A program made the translations under genes and the position numbers. Of a stretch of DNA of 10,298 bases, positions 6,735 through 10,298 are shown one piece after another. Under the pieces are notes generated by a model. The model saw only the letters and a program-made list of their open reading frames with translations, ran no database searches and was not told the DNA's origin. The DNA comes from Prevotella sp. CAG:1031 (GTDB lineage: Bacteria; Bacteroidota; Bacteroidia; Bacteroidales; Muribaculaceae). Each line of letters opens with the position of its first letter. The first letter of the stretch is position 1. The DNA lies in contig HF985615.1 in NCBI GenBank assembly GCA_000431215.1, positions 58,388 to 68,685 of the forward strand, in the 5' to 3' direction.

Positions 6735-6983
6735 TTAGTCCTTGATTGATTTGTATCGTGCCGAAATCATATCGGCCATCTTGTCGATTTCGTCAGCTTT
6801 AAGTCCGAGCGCAAGGTAAAGGTCCTCGTCCTCCGGATCTACAAGCGAGAAGTCCTCGTTCTCATCCTCGGCAATCATCATGCTCATGAGGTCTTCGACG
6901 GCATAATGCAGACTGGTTGCCATTGAGATTACCCGCGCCATTTGGCGCTTCTTCTGTTCTTTGAGTTTATCTGTCTCACTCAT
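6735..6983 (-). CDS. First gene of the leftward early operon, small acidic helical protein
   Basis: The 82-residue protein begins MSETDKLKEQKKRQMARVI (a basic helix). It continues with a methionine-rich helix (AVEDLMSMMIAEDENEDF) and ends in a helix ADEIDKMADMISARYKS. The middle is strongly acidic. Nothing identifies a function. As the first gene after the early promoter it holds the place of ner in Mu, but no helix-turn-helix is evident, so I do not call it Ner. The leader from the predicted start site to the ATG is about 79 nt. Confidence 0.65.
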   Translation of the reverse strand: MSETDKLKEQKKRQMARVISMATSLHYAVEDLMSMMIAEDENEDFSLVDPEDEDLYLALGLKADEIDKMADMISARYKSIKD

Positions 6984-7009
6984 GTCTTATATTTCTTTAA
7001 TTGTTAAAA

Positions 7010-7041
7010 TTTGTCTACCTCGCGGCTTTTTTGTAAATTTG
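7010..7041 (+). promoter_or_regulatory. Predicted repressor promoter, Bacteroidota type, rightward
   Basis: TTTG at 7010-7013 and TAAATTTG (a TAnnTTTG match) at 7034-7041 are spaced by 20 bp, fitting the Bacteroidota primary sigma consensus. The predicted start is near 7048, inside the palindrome at 7049-7062, giving the repressor gene a leader of about 57 nt. The region is AT-rich, so a chance match is possible. Confidence 0.5.
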
Positions 7042-7048
7042 GCCGCTC

Positions 7049-7062
7049 GTTCCAACTGGAAC
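7049..7062. promoter_or_regulatory. Perfect palindrome at both predicted start sites, likely repressor operator
   Basis: GTTCCA (7049-7054) and TGGAAC (7057-7062) are perfect inverted repeats separated by two bases. The palindrome spans the predicted start sites of the rightward repressor promoter and the leftward early promoter. Binding of a dimeric repressor here would block both. I did not find a second full copy in the window. Confidence 0.55.
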
Positions 7063-7068
7063 ACGCTG

Positions 7069-7098
7069 CAAAGATAAGGATAAAATTTTAACCACAAA
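7069..7098 (-). promoter_or_regulatory. Predicted early promoter, Bacteroidota type, leftward
   Basis: On the minus strand TTTG (7098-7095), an 18-bp spacer and TATCTTTG (7076-7069) match the TTTG / TAnnTTTG consensus closely. The predicted start is near 7062, at the edge of the palindrome. The -33 element lies only 6 bp from the repressor start codon on the opposite strand. It would drive the whole leftward early operon. Confidence 0.65.
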
Positions 7099-7104
7099 AA
7101 TAAA

Positions 7105-7614
7105 ATGGCAACTTTTTTAACTCTTAAAGAAAAAATTTTATCCTTCCTGTCTGAAATGGGCATTAGGAAGGTCGATTTTTTTGAGAAGACCGGAATACAA
7201 TCAAGTAATTTTAAGGGTGTTAATGTAAAATCTGCCCCTGGAGGCGATATGTTGGTTAAAATTCTAACCCTTTATCCTGAATTATCTGCCGAATGGCTCA
7301 TGAGAGGCGAAGGTGGGATGCTTCGCAATTCTGGAAACCCCTTTACCCACGAACTAACGGACAGTGACCCGACTATAGGACAAAATTATATCCCCCCAAC
7401 ATCTCCAATAGAAGCCACCCCAAAATCGGATAGCAAAAAAGCAGATAATAGTTTACCTCCGTCAGCTTTAAGCGAGTTAGTGATGACAATTCGAGAGCAA
7501 GCGGAGGAAATTGGGCGATTGAAGGCACAAGTTGAGGAGTTGGAGAGAGAGGGGCCGGTGCCAACCGCCCCCAAATATGTCCATTCTACCTCGAAGGAGA
7601 CTGTGGAACCCTAA
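7105..7614 (+). CDS. Phage repressor (helix-turn-helix) of the lysogeny switch
   Basis: The 169-residue protein has an N-terminal helix-turn-helix domain (about 5-45: LKEKILSFLSEMGIRKVDFF, then EKTGIQSSNFKG). The phrase that usually closes this domain in Bacteroidota phage repressors follows: LVKILTLYPELSAEWLMRGEGG (50-71). A polar linker rich in Pro, Ser and Asn follows (75-118). Residues 119-149 (SELVMTIREQAEEIGRLKAQ onward) form a coiled coil likely to dimerise it. There is no LexA-like Ser-Lys peptidase domain, so release is not by self-cleavage of that type. It is the only rightward phage gene, and it faces the early operon across the operator, as c faces ner in Mu. It looks more AT-rich than the early genes. 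Confidence 0.85.
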   Translation: MATFLTLKEKILSFLSEMGIRKVDFFEKTGIQSSNFKGVNVKSAPGGDMLVKILTLYPELSAEWLMRGEGGMLRNSGNPFTHELTDSDPTIGQNYIPPTSPIEATPKSDSKKADNSLPPSALSELVMTIREQAEEIGRLKAQVEELEREGPVPTAPKYVHSTSKETVEP

Positions 7615-7794
7615 AACCATTATCCCGGCGTGATCTGCGGCAGCTGCTTGGCACCCTGTGCCACCTGAATTGACCCCTCGGAGATACCCCGGAAATAGCC
7701 TGAAATAGGGGACCCCTCCACCTAAAGCCAGTATAAAGGCCTCCAACGCCTTGAAAAATCAGGATATTTAGCCACACAGCCGAGGAAAAAACAT
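7615..7794. other. Non-coding stretch downstream of the repressor
   Basis: No convincing gene is present. It holds short inverted repeats: GGCAC/GTGCC around 7650-7662, AGGGGACCCCT at 7707-7717, and AAGGC/GCCTT at 7736-7752. None is followed by a T-run on the plus strand. These would lie in the 3' untranslated part of the repressor transcript, and some could be protein-binding sites near the phage end. Confidence 0.4.
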
Positions 7795-7826
7795 GGCATT
7801 TGCTTCACATTGAAATGCCGTTTTTT
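7795..7826 (+). terminator. Intrinsic terminator of the repressor gene, probably bidirectional
   Basis: GGCATTT (7795-7801) and AAATGCC (7813-7819) form a 7-bp stem with an 11-base loop, followed by G and six Ts. On the minus strand the same stem is followed after ATG by six Ts (7792-7787), so it should also stop transcription entering the prophage from the host side. Confidence 0.75.
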
Positions 7827-7892
7827 AACACTTATCGCAAAATAATGGGTATTTGCCTCACCCAGCTATTTGCTGTCGGATTACCGGAATTT

Positions 7893-7966
7893 GTCACCCT
7901 AAGTTATGCAGGGTGTATCCCTAAGTTGTAACCCTAAAGTGTATCCCTAACTGTATCCCTAACTCA
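7893..7966. repeat. Cluster of five GTATCCCTAA-type repeats, candidate transposase sites and phage terminus
   Basis: Units start at 7893 (GTCACCCTAAG), 7915 (GTATCCCTAAG), 7928 (GTAACCCTAAA), 7941 (GTATCCCTAAC) and 7953 (GTATCCCTAAC), with steps of 22, 13, 13 and 12 bp. The cluster ends ...CTAACTCA at 7966. Read inward from that point on the minus strand it is TGAGTTAGGGATACAGTTAG, that is, a 5'-TG followed at once by tandem sites. Mu ends are TG...CA with multiple MuA sites, so this is a good candidate for the phage left end. The right end is outside the window, so neither the terminus nor the target duplication can be confirmed. Confidence 0.55.
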
Positions 7967-7988
7967 AAATTTAGCCGATTTCGGGCAT

Positions 7989-8027
7989 AAAAATAGGGTA
8001 TAGCCGACCGGTCGCCGGATATACCCT
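7989..8027 (-). terminator. Intrinsic terminator of the 8061-8306 gene
   Basis: AGGGTATA (7995-8002) and TATACCCT (8020-8027) form an 8-bp stem. On the minus strand A and then five Ts follow (7993-7989). The loop contains the smaller palindrome CGACCGGTCG (8005-8014). It lies 34 bp after the stop codon of the leftward gene at 8061. Confidence 0.65.
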
Positions 8028-8060
8028 TGAAATGCCGTTATATTTGCCTTCTAAGACCGT

Positions 8061-8306
8061 TCAAACATCCTCCTTACACATTTGTTCACGGGAGCCTCTG
8101 ATGAGCGTAGATTGCTTGATTATAGCGCATTTAGTGACTACTGTGCCGTTGCCTGAAAGGCCGGCATGCTGCAGATAACCTTTGGTCGCACCGACTTGAT
8201 CAGCCGTCAGAACCGTATAAACAGCCGCGATACTGGCGAAATACCAGTCCCGGCGCTTCGTGCCGTCAATCGGGCGCGTGAGATGCACATGAATAACCTT
8301 TGCCAT
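8061..8306 (-). CDS. Small solitary Bacteroidales protein of unknown function
   Basis: The 81-residue protein begins MAKVIHVHLTRPIDGTKRRD and continues WYFASIAAVYTVLTADQVGATKGYL, then HAGLSGNGTVVTKCAIIKQS and a basic end. The pattern is a beta strand, a helix with 'SIAA(V/I)', and a 'GT...K.....I' closing part. I recall it as a recurrent Bacteroidales small-protein family, but I know no function for it. It is a complete single-gene transcription unit: TATATTTG promoter box 21 bp before the ATG, a perfect palindrome over the promoter, and an intrinsic terminator after the stop. It lies just outside the proposed phage end, so it is probably host, though a phage or other mobile origin cannot be excluded. 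Confidence 0.7.
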   Translation of the reverse strand: MAKVIHVHLTRPIDGTKRRDWYFASIAAVYTVLTADQVGATKGYLQHAGLSGNGTVVTKCAIIKQSTLIRGSREQMCKEDV

Positions 8307-8326
8307 ATTCCTTTGATTTATCGGTG

Positions 8327-8334
8327 CAAATATA
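8327..8334 (-). promoter_or_regulatory. -7 box of the 8061-8306 gene promoter
   Basis: TATATTTG on the minus strand matches TAnnTTTG and would place the start about 14-17 bases before the ATG. No TTTG is found at the expected -33 position, where the palindrome at 8344-8362 lies instead. This suggests a regulated promoter. Confidence 0.5.
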
Positions 8335-8343
8335 CCAAATAAT

Positions 8344-8362
8344 TACTATATAGAATATAGTA
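8344..8362. promoter_or_regulatory. Palindromic operator upstream of the 8061-8306 gene
   Basis: TACTATAT (8344-8351), AGA, ATATAGTA (8355-8362) is a perfect 8-bp inverted repeat with a 3-bp spacer. It falls between the -7 box and the -33 region of the promoter, a usual place for a repressor or activator site. The AT-rich composition slightly raises the chance of coincidence. Confidence 0.5.
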
Positions 8363-8389
8363 GAGAGAATTATTTTCGTAAGACGCCAT

Positions 8390-8415
8390 AAAAAAAGCGG
8401 ACGCAAACCGCATCC
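8390..8415 (-). terminator. Intrinsic terminator, leftward
   Basis: On the minus strand GGATGCG (8415-8409), loop GTT and TGCGTCC (8405-8399) form a 7-bp stem with two wobble pairs, followed by GC and seven Ts (8396-8390). The nearest upstream gene on that strand is the four-helix-bundle gene, about 370 bp away, so the transcript it ends may have a long 3' tail or may start inside the repeat region. Confidence 0.6.
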
Positions 8416-8589
8416 ACTCCCCTACTCTCGCCGCCGATGAACGACCACCATGCCCGCGTAGCCCCGATGTAAGCCCGATGTAAAGCCGGCGCAAAATCTG
8501 GGCACTCTATCCTCGCTCAAACGTAAACCAAACGTAAGCCAATGTAAACTTTTCGCACGCTTCGTTTTATTTCGGCTCGACTCCCCTAC
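8416..8589. repeat. Non-coding, repeat-rich host region with short direct repeats
   Basis: ACTCCCCTAC occurs twice (8416-8425 and 8580-8589). Between the copies lie five variants of an 11-bp unit of the form CCCGATGTAAG / CAAACGTAAAC: two at 8463-8486 and three tandem at 8518-8549. Just beyond, CGCTTCGTTTT recurs at about 8557 and 8650. No gene is supported in 8307-8785 on either strand. The block looks like an intergenic repeat or the eroded remains of an element. Confidence 0.45.
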
Positions 8590-8728
8590 CCCACCTAACA
8601 CACTGAAATTAAAAGGCTTTCACCGTCAACCGACCCATCCCGCTTTACACGCTTCGTTTTGTGGCCCATATTTGGAACGGAGGTATCATTTGCTGATTGT
8701 CAATTTAATAAATTACATGCAATTAAAA

Positions 8729-8756
8729 CAATTAGCAATTAGTAATTGGCAATTGA
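8729..8756. repeat. Left inverted arm of AATTAG heptad repeats flanking the four-helix-bundle gene
   Basis: Four 7-bp units read CAATTAG, CAATTAG, TAATTGG, CAATTGA. The first three match the reverse complement of the arm at 9142-9176, apart from extra heptads there. The arm lies about 30 bp beyond the gene's stop codon. Confidence 0.65.
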
Positions 8757-8785
8757 TTAGGACACGGAGAGCAATATTTTTATAA

Positions 8786-9139
8786 TTATTTGTTATAAAG
8801 TGTTTTGGTAATGGATTGCAGCAGTCTTATCAATTCTCTGCAATCAGCCAGCATACTTTCAGCCTGGGCTTGCGTAATGTAATTCTCATCGCCAAGTAAT
8901 TTTAGCCAAAACTCGGTTTCGCCGGCTTCTTTTAGTGAGATAGAAAGTTTACTTGCGAAATCCAATTTTGTTTGACCATATTGGCTTTCAGCAATGTTTG
9001 CGCCTATGCTTGTTCCGCTACGAAGCAGTTGCTTTGAAAGGACATATTCCTTTTTCTCTTCACAAAGATACTTGTAAAGCCTTACACACCGTCTTGCGAA
9101 AGCATAACTTTTATCCCTAACGGCATTTTCCTGTTTCAA
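8786..9139 (-). CDS. Four-helix-bundle protein (23S rRNA IVS / Avd-like family)
   Basis: From the TTG at 9139 the protein has 117 residues and reads KQENAVRDKSYAFARRCVRL, then LSKQLLRSGTSIGANIAES, then ASKLSISLKEAGETEFWLKL. The LLRSGTSIGANIAE and ALKEA.ET.(Y/F)WL phrases are the hallmark of the four-helix-bundle family encoded in 23S rRNA intervening sequences, related to the Avd protein of diversity-generating retroelements. The protein forms a barrel-like pentamer in Avd and binds nucleic acid. There is no ATG in frame. A TTG at 9145 lies inside the flanking repeat, directly after a stop, so the TTG at 9139 (giving MKQENAV, the usual family beginning) seems better. The gene is bracketed by inverted heptad repeats, directly downstream of the HIT gene. 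No reverse transcriptase or rRNA is nearby, so its role is unknown. Confidence 0.8.
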   Translation of the reverse strand: MKQENAVRDKSYAFARRCVRLYKYLCEEKKEYVLSKQLLRSGTSIGANIAESQYGQTKLDFASKLSISLKEAGETEFWLKLLGDENYITQAQAESMLADCRELIRLLQSITKTLYNK

Positions 9140-9141
9140 GC

Positions 9142-9176
9142 CCAATTACTAATTACTAATTGCTAATTGCTAATTG
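9142..9176. repeat. Right inverted arm of AATTAG heptad repeats
   Basis: Five 7-bp units read CCAATTA, CTAATTA, CTAATTG, CTAATTG, CTAATTG. The reverse complement contains CAATTAGCAATTAG and TAATTGG, as in the arm at 8729. This arm fills the gap between the HIT stop codon (9179-9181) and the four-helix-bundle start region. In RNA the two arms could pair and loop out the gene. Confidence 0.7.
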
Positions 9177-9178
9177 AA

Positions 9179-9571
9179 TCAGAGTTTGGCGGCGATGGCG
9201 GCGGCGATGCGGGCCAGCTCGTCGGGAGCCATCGTCAGCTTAGGCTTGGAGAAGTCCATATCGCGCTCGCTCTTCATCGGAATGATGTGGACATGGGCGT
9301 GGGGTACTTCGAGGCCGATGACGGCCATGCCGCACTTGATGCAGGGCATGGCCTTCTGAGCGGCGTGAGCTACGCGGCGCGCGAAACCGAGCAGCGAGGT
9401 ATATTCCTCTTCGCTGAGATCAAAGATGTTGTCGACCTCATGCTTTGGCACACAGAGCACATGGCCCGGAGCTACGGGATTGATGTCGAGGAAGGCAAAA
9501 TTGCGGTCGTCTTCGGCCACCTTATAGCAAGGAATGTCGCCGGCTATGATGCGGGAGAAAATCGATGGCAT
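9179..9571 (-). CDS. HIT-family (Hint-like) nucleotide hydrolase
   Basis: The 130-residue protein has the histidine-triad motif HAHVHIIP near residues 91-98, where the middle histidine is the nucleophile. An N-terminal zinc- and substrate-side segment typical of Hint proteins precedes it (IFSRIIAGDIPCYKVAED, then FLDINPVAPGHVLCVPKHEV). Hint enzymes hydrolyse AMP-lysine and other nucleoside phosphoramidates in the cytoplasm. The C-terminal DMDFSKPKL segment is, from memory, usual in Bacteroidota members. The protein is full length. It starts 3 bp after the greA stop, an arrangement I recall as common in Bacteroidales, so the two are probably one operon driven from the promoter at 10163-10193. 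Confidence 0.93.
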   Translation of the reverse strand: MPSIFSRIIAGDIPCYKVAEDDRNFAFLDINPVAPGHVLCVPKHEVDNIFDLSEEEYTSLLGFARRVAHAAQKAMPCIKCGMAVIGLEVPHAHVHIIPMKSERDMDFSKPKLTMAPDELARIAAAIAAKL

Positions 9572-9574
9572 GGC

Positions 9575-10045
9575 TCAGAACGATATTTCAACGATTTCGA
9601 ATTTCATCAGCCCGGCGGGCACTTTTATCTCTACAACCTCGCCGAGTTTGTGCCCCAGAAGACCTTTTGCCATGGGGGTCGACGATCCGATCTTCTTTTC
9701 CTTGAGGTTGGCTTCGGAATCGGCCACGATCGTATATTCCATAACCATTCCGTTGGCCACGTTCTTGATCTTGACACGATTGAGGATCTGGACTTCGTCG
9801 GTGTTTAGCGTGCTTTCGTCTATGATGCGCGCGCCGGCCACGAGATCTTTCAGCTGGGCAATCTTCATCTCGAGAAGGCCCTGGGCTTCTTTGGCGGCGT
9901 CGTATTCCGAATTCTCGCTGAGGTCGCCTTTGTCGCGGGCTTCAGCGATAGCACGTGAAATTCTGGGACGTTCAACGCTTTCGAGGCGGGCGATTTCGTC
10001 CATTTTCTTCTTATAACCTTCCTTGGTCATGTAAGTGATAGGCAT
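9575..10045 (-). CDS. greA: Transcription elongation factor GreA
   Basis: The 156-residue protein has the GreA layout: an N-terminal coiled coil (TKEGYKKKMDEIARLESV onward) whose tip carries RDKGDLSENSEYDAAKE, with the acidic tip residues D41 and E44. A C-terminal FKBP-like domain follows, with GSSTPMAKGLLGHKLGE and a final KFEIVEI strand. GreA inserts the tip into the secondary channel of RNA polymerase and stimulates cleavage of backtracked RNA. Length matches the family (about 158). The ATG at 10045 has no other good start nearby. The gene follows a structured leader and heads an operon with the HIT gene. Confidence 0.96.
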   Translation of the reverse strand: MPITYMTKEGYKKKMDEIARLESVERPRISRAIAEARDKGDLSENSEYDAAKEAQGLLEMKIAQLKDLVAGARIIDESTLNTDEVQILNRVKIKNVANGMVMEYTIVADSEANLKEKKIGSSTPMAKGLLGHKLGEVVEIKVPAGLMKFEIVEISF

Positions 10046-10080
10046 GGTAATCAGTTGTGTTTAGGATTATCTGAATAGTT

Positions 10081-10156
10081 AAAAAAGAGAAGAACCTCGC
10101 GGCTACTTTCATGCAGCGAGACCCTCCGGAAGCGCCACCACTCAGGGGCGCCTTAC
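10081..10156 (-). ncRNA. Structured leader or small RNA upstream of greA
   Basis: Between the predicted start site and the greA gene, the transcript folds a hairpin at 10151-10132 (GCGCCCC, loop TGAGT, GG-T-GGCGC). A second hairpin lies at 10120-10096 (CTCGC/GCGAG, with an inner GC/GC pair after a one-base mismatch). The second is followed by a pyrimidine tract, GTTCTTCTCTTTTTT, ending at 10081. This promoter-hairpin-terminator layout fits an attenuator or a separate roughly 75-nt RNA. It reminds me of the Bacteroidales-1 RNA type, which pairs a Bacteroidota promoter with a terminator, but identity cannot be tested here. The MKVAARFFSFL reading frame across the hairpin is an alternative leader-peptide explanation. 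Confidence 0.45.
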
Positions 10157-10162
10157 TGTGGG

Positions 10163-10193
10163 CAAAGATACGTTTGTTTTTCGACAAAACAAA
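10163..10193 (-). promoter_or_regulatory. greA operon promoter, Bacteroidota type
   Basis: On the minus strand TTTG (10193-10190), a 19-bp spacer and TATCTTTG (10170-10163) match the TTTG / TAnnTTTG consensus at ideal spacing. The predicted start is near 10156, leaving about 110 nt of leader before greA. Confidence 0.7.
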
Positions 10194-10206
10194 ACAAAAA
10201 CCGGAA

Positions 10207-10262
10207 TAATTAGGAATTAGCAATGAGCAATTCCCCATTTTCAATTGTCCATTTTGAATTTT
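10207..10262. repeat. AATT-rich intergenic repeat related to the heptad arms
   Basis: The stretch contains AATTAGGAATTAGCAATGAG and then TTTTCAATTGTCCATTTTG, the same AATTAG/CAATT vocabulary as the arms at 8729 and 9142. It also includes the inverted repeat GGAATT (10213-10218) / AATTCC (10229-10234). The last 30 bases of the window show no supportable gene. Confidence 0.4.
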
Positions 10263-10298
10263 AAATTTTCATTTACGGCAACGGGCGCCCCGAAGAGC

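Larger units (their letters stand above)
1..7966 (-). mobile_element. Mu-like transposable prophage, early (left-end) half, partial
   Basis: The gene order is that of the Mu early region: a repressor facing an operon that contains a MuA-like DDE transposase followed by a MuB-like ATPase and then a Gp16/GemA-like protein. Gene packing is phage-like, with many 1-5 bp gaps and ATGA overlaps. The late genes (morphogenesis, lysis) and the other terminus lie outside the window to the left. The outer boundary at 7966 is inferred from a repeat cluster ending in CA on the plus strand (TG when read inward) and from host genes beyond it. It is not proven, and the true end could lie anywhere between the repressor stop and the host gene cluster. 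Whether the prophage is intact cannot be judged from half of it. Confidence 0.85.

Noticed and set aside
8729..9176. CRISPR array or diversity-generating retroelement
   Set aside because: The heptads have no spacers. The Avd-like gene has no reverse transcriptase, template repeat or variable repeat in the window.
10011..10244. 77-codon frame upstream of and overlapping greA
   Set aside because: It runs through the promoter, both hairpins and into greA in another frame. The region is better explained as a regulatory leader.

Overview
The window looks like a chromosome segment of a Bacteroidota bacterium, probably order Bacteroidales. It carries the early (left-end) half of a Mu-like transposable prophage next to host housekeeping genes. 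The taxonomic call rests on several promoters matching the Bacteroidota sigma consensus (TTTG, 18-20 bp, TAnnTTTG), AT-rich start regions without strong Shine-Dalgarno sites, the greA-HIT gene pair, and proteins that resemble Bacteroidales phage proteins as I remember those families. No database search was possible.

Positions 1 to about 7966 are the prophage, read right to left. A phage repressor gene (7105-7614, + strand) faces a long, tightly packed leftward early operon. That operon holds two small unknown proteins, an intergenic RNA-like element with a tRNA T-arm and acceptor, three more small unknown proteins, a MuA-like DDE transposase (3128-5134) and a MuB-like ATPase (2230-3102). Then come two unknown proteins, a RecA-fold ATPase, a mini DnaJ-type zinc-finger protein, a Gp16/GemA-like protein, a small basic protein, and the first codons of another gene cut by the window edge. 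Most genes overlap or are spaced by 1-25 bp. The switch region (7010-7098) holds two face-to-face promoters whose predicted start sites both fall on the perfect palindrome GTTCCAACTGGAAC, a likely repressor operator.

Positions 7615-7966 hold a strong bidirectional terminator (7795-7826) and then a cluster of five GTATCCCTAA-type repeats. The cluster ends in ...CTCA at 7966. Read inward on the minus strand this is TGAGTTAGGGATAC..., a plausible Mu-like terminus (5'-TG) with stacked transposase-binding sites. If so, host DNA starts at 7967.

Positions 7967-8785 contain one isolated leftward gene (8061-8306) with its own promoter, palindromic operator and terminator. After it comes a 480-bp non-coding, repeat-rich stretch. 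Positions 8786-10298 are host genes, all leftward: a four-helix-bundle (23S rRNA IVS/Avd-like) gene bracketed by inverted AATTAG heptad repeats, a HIT-family hydrolase, and greA. A Bacteroidota-type promoter lies upstream of greA, and the roughly 110-nt leader between them has two hairpins and a T-run, so it may be an attenuator or small RNA.

The working picture is as follows. The repressor silences the early promoter by binding the shared operator. When it is released, MuB-like and MuA-like proteins drive replicative transposition from the repeat-bearing end, helped by accessory early proteins.
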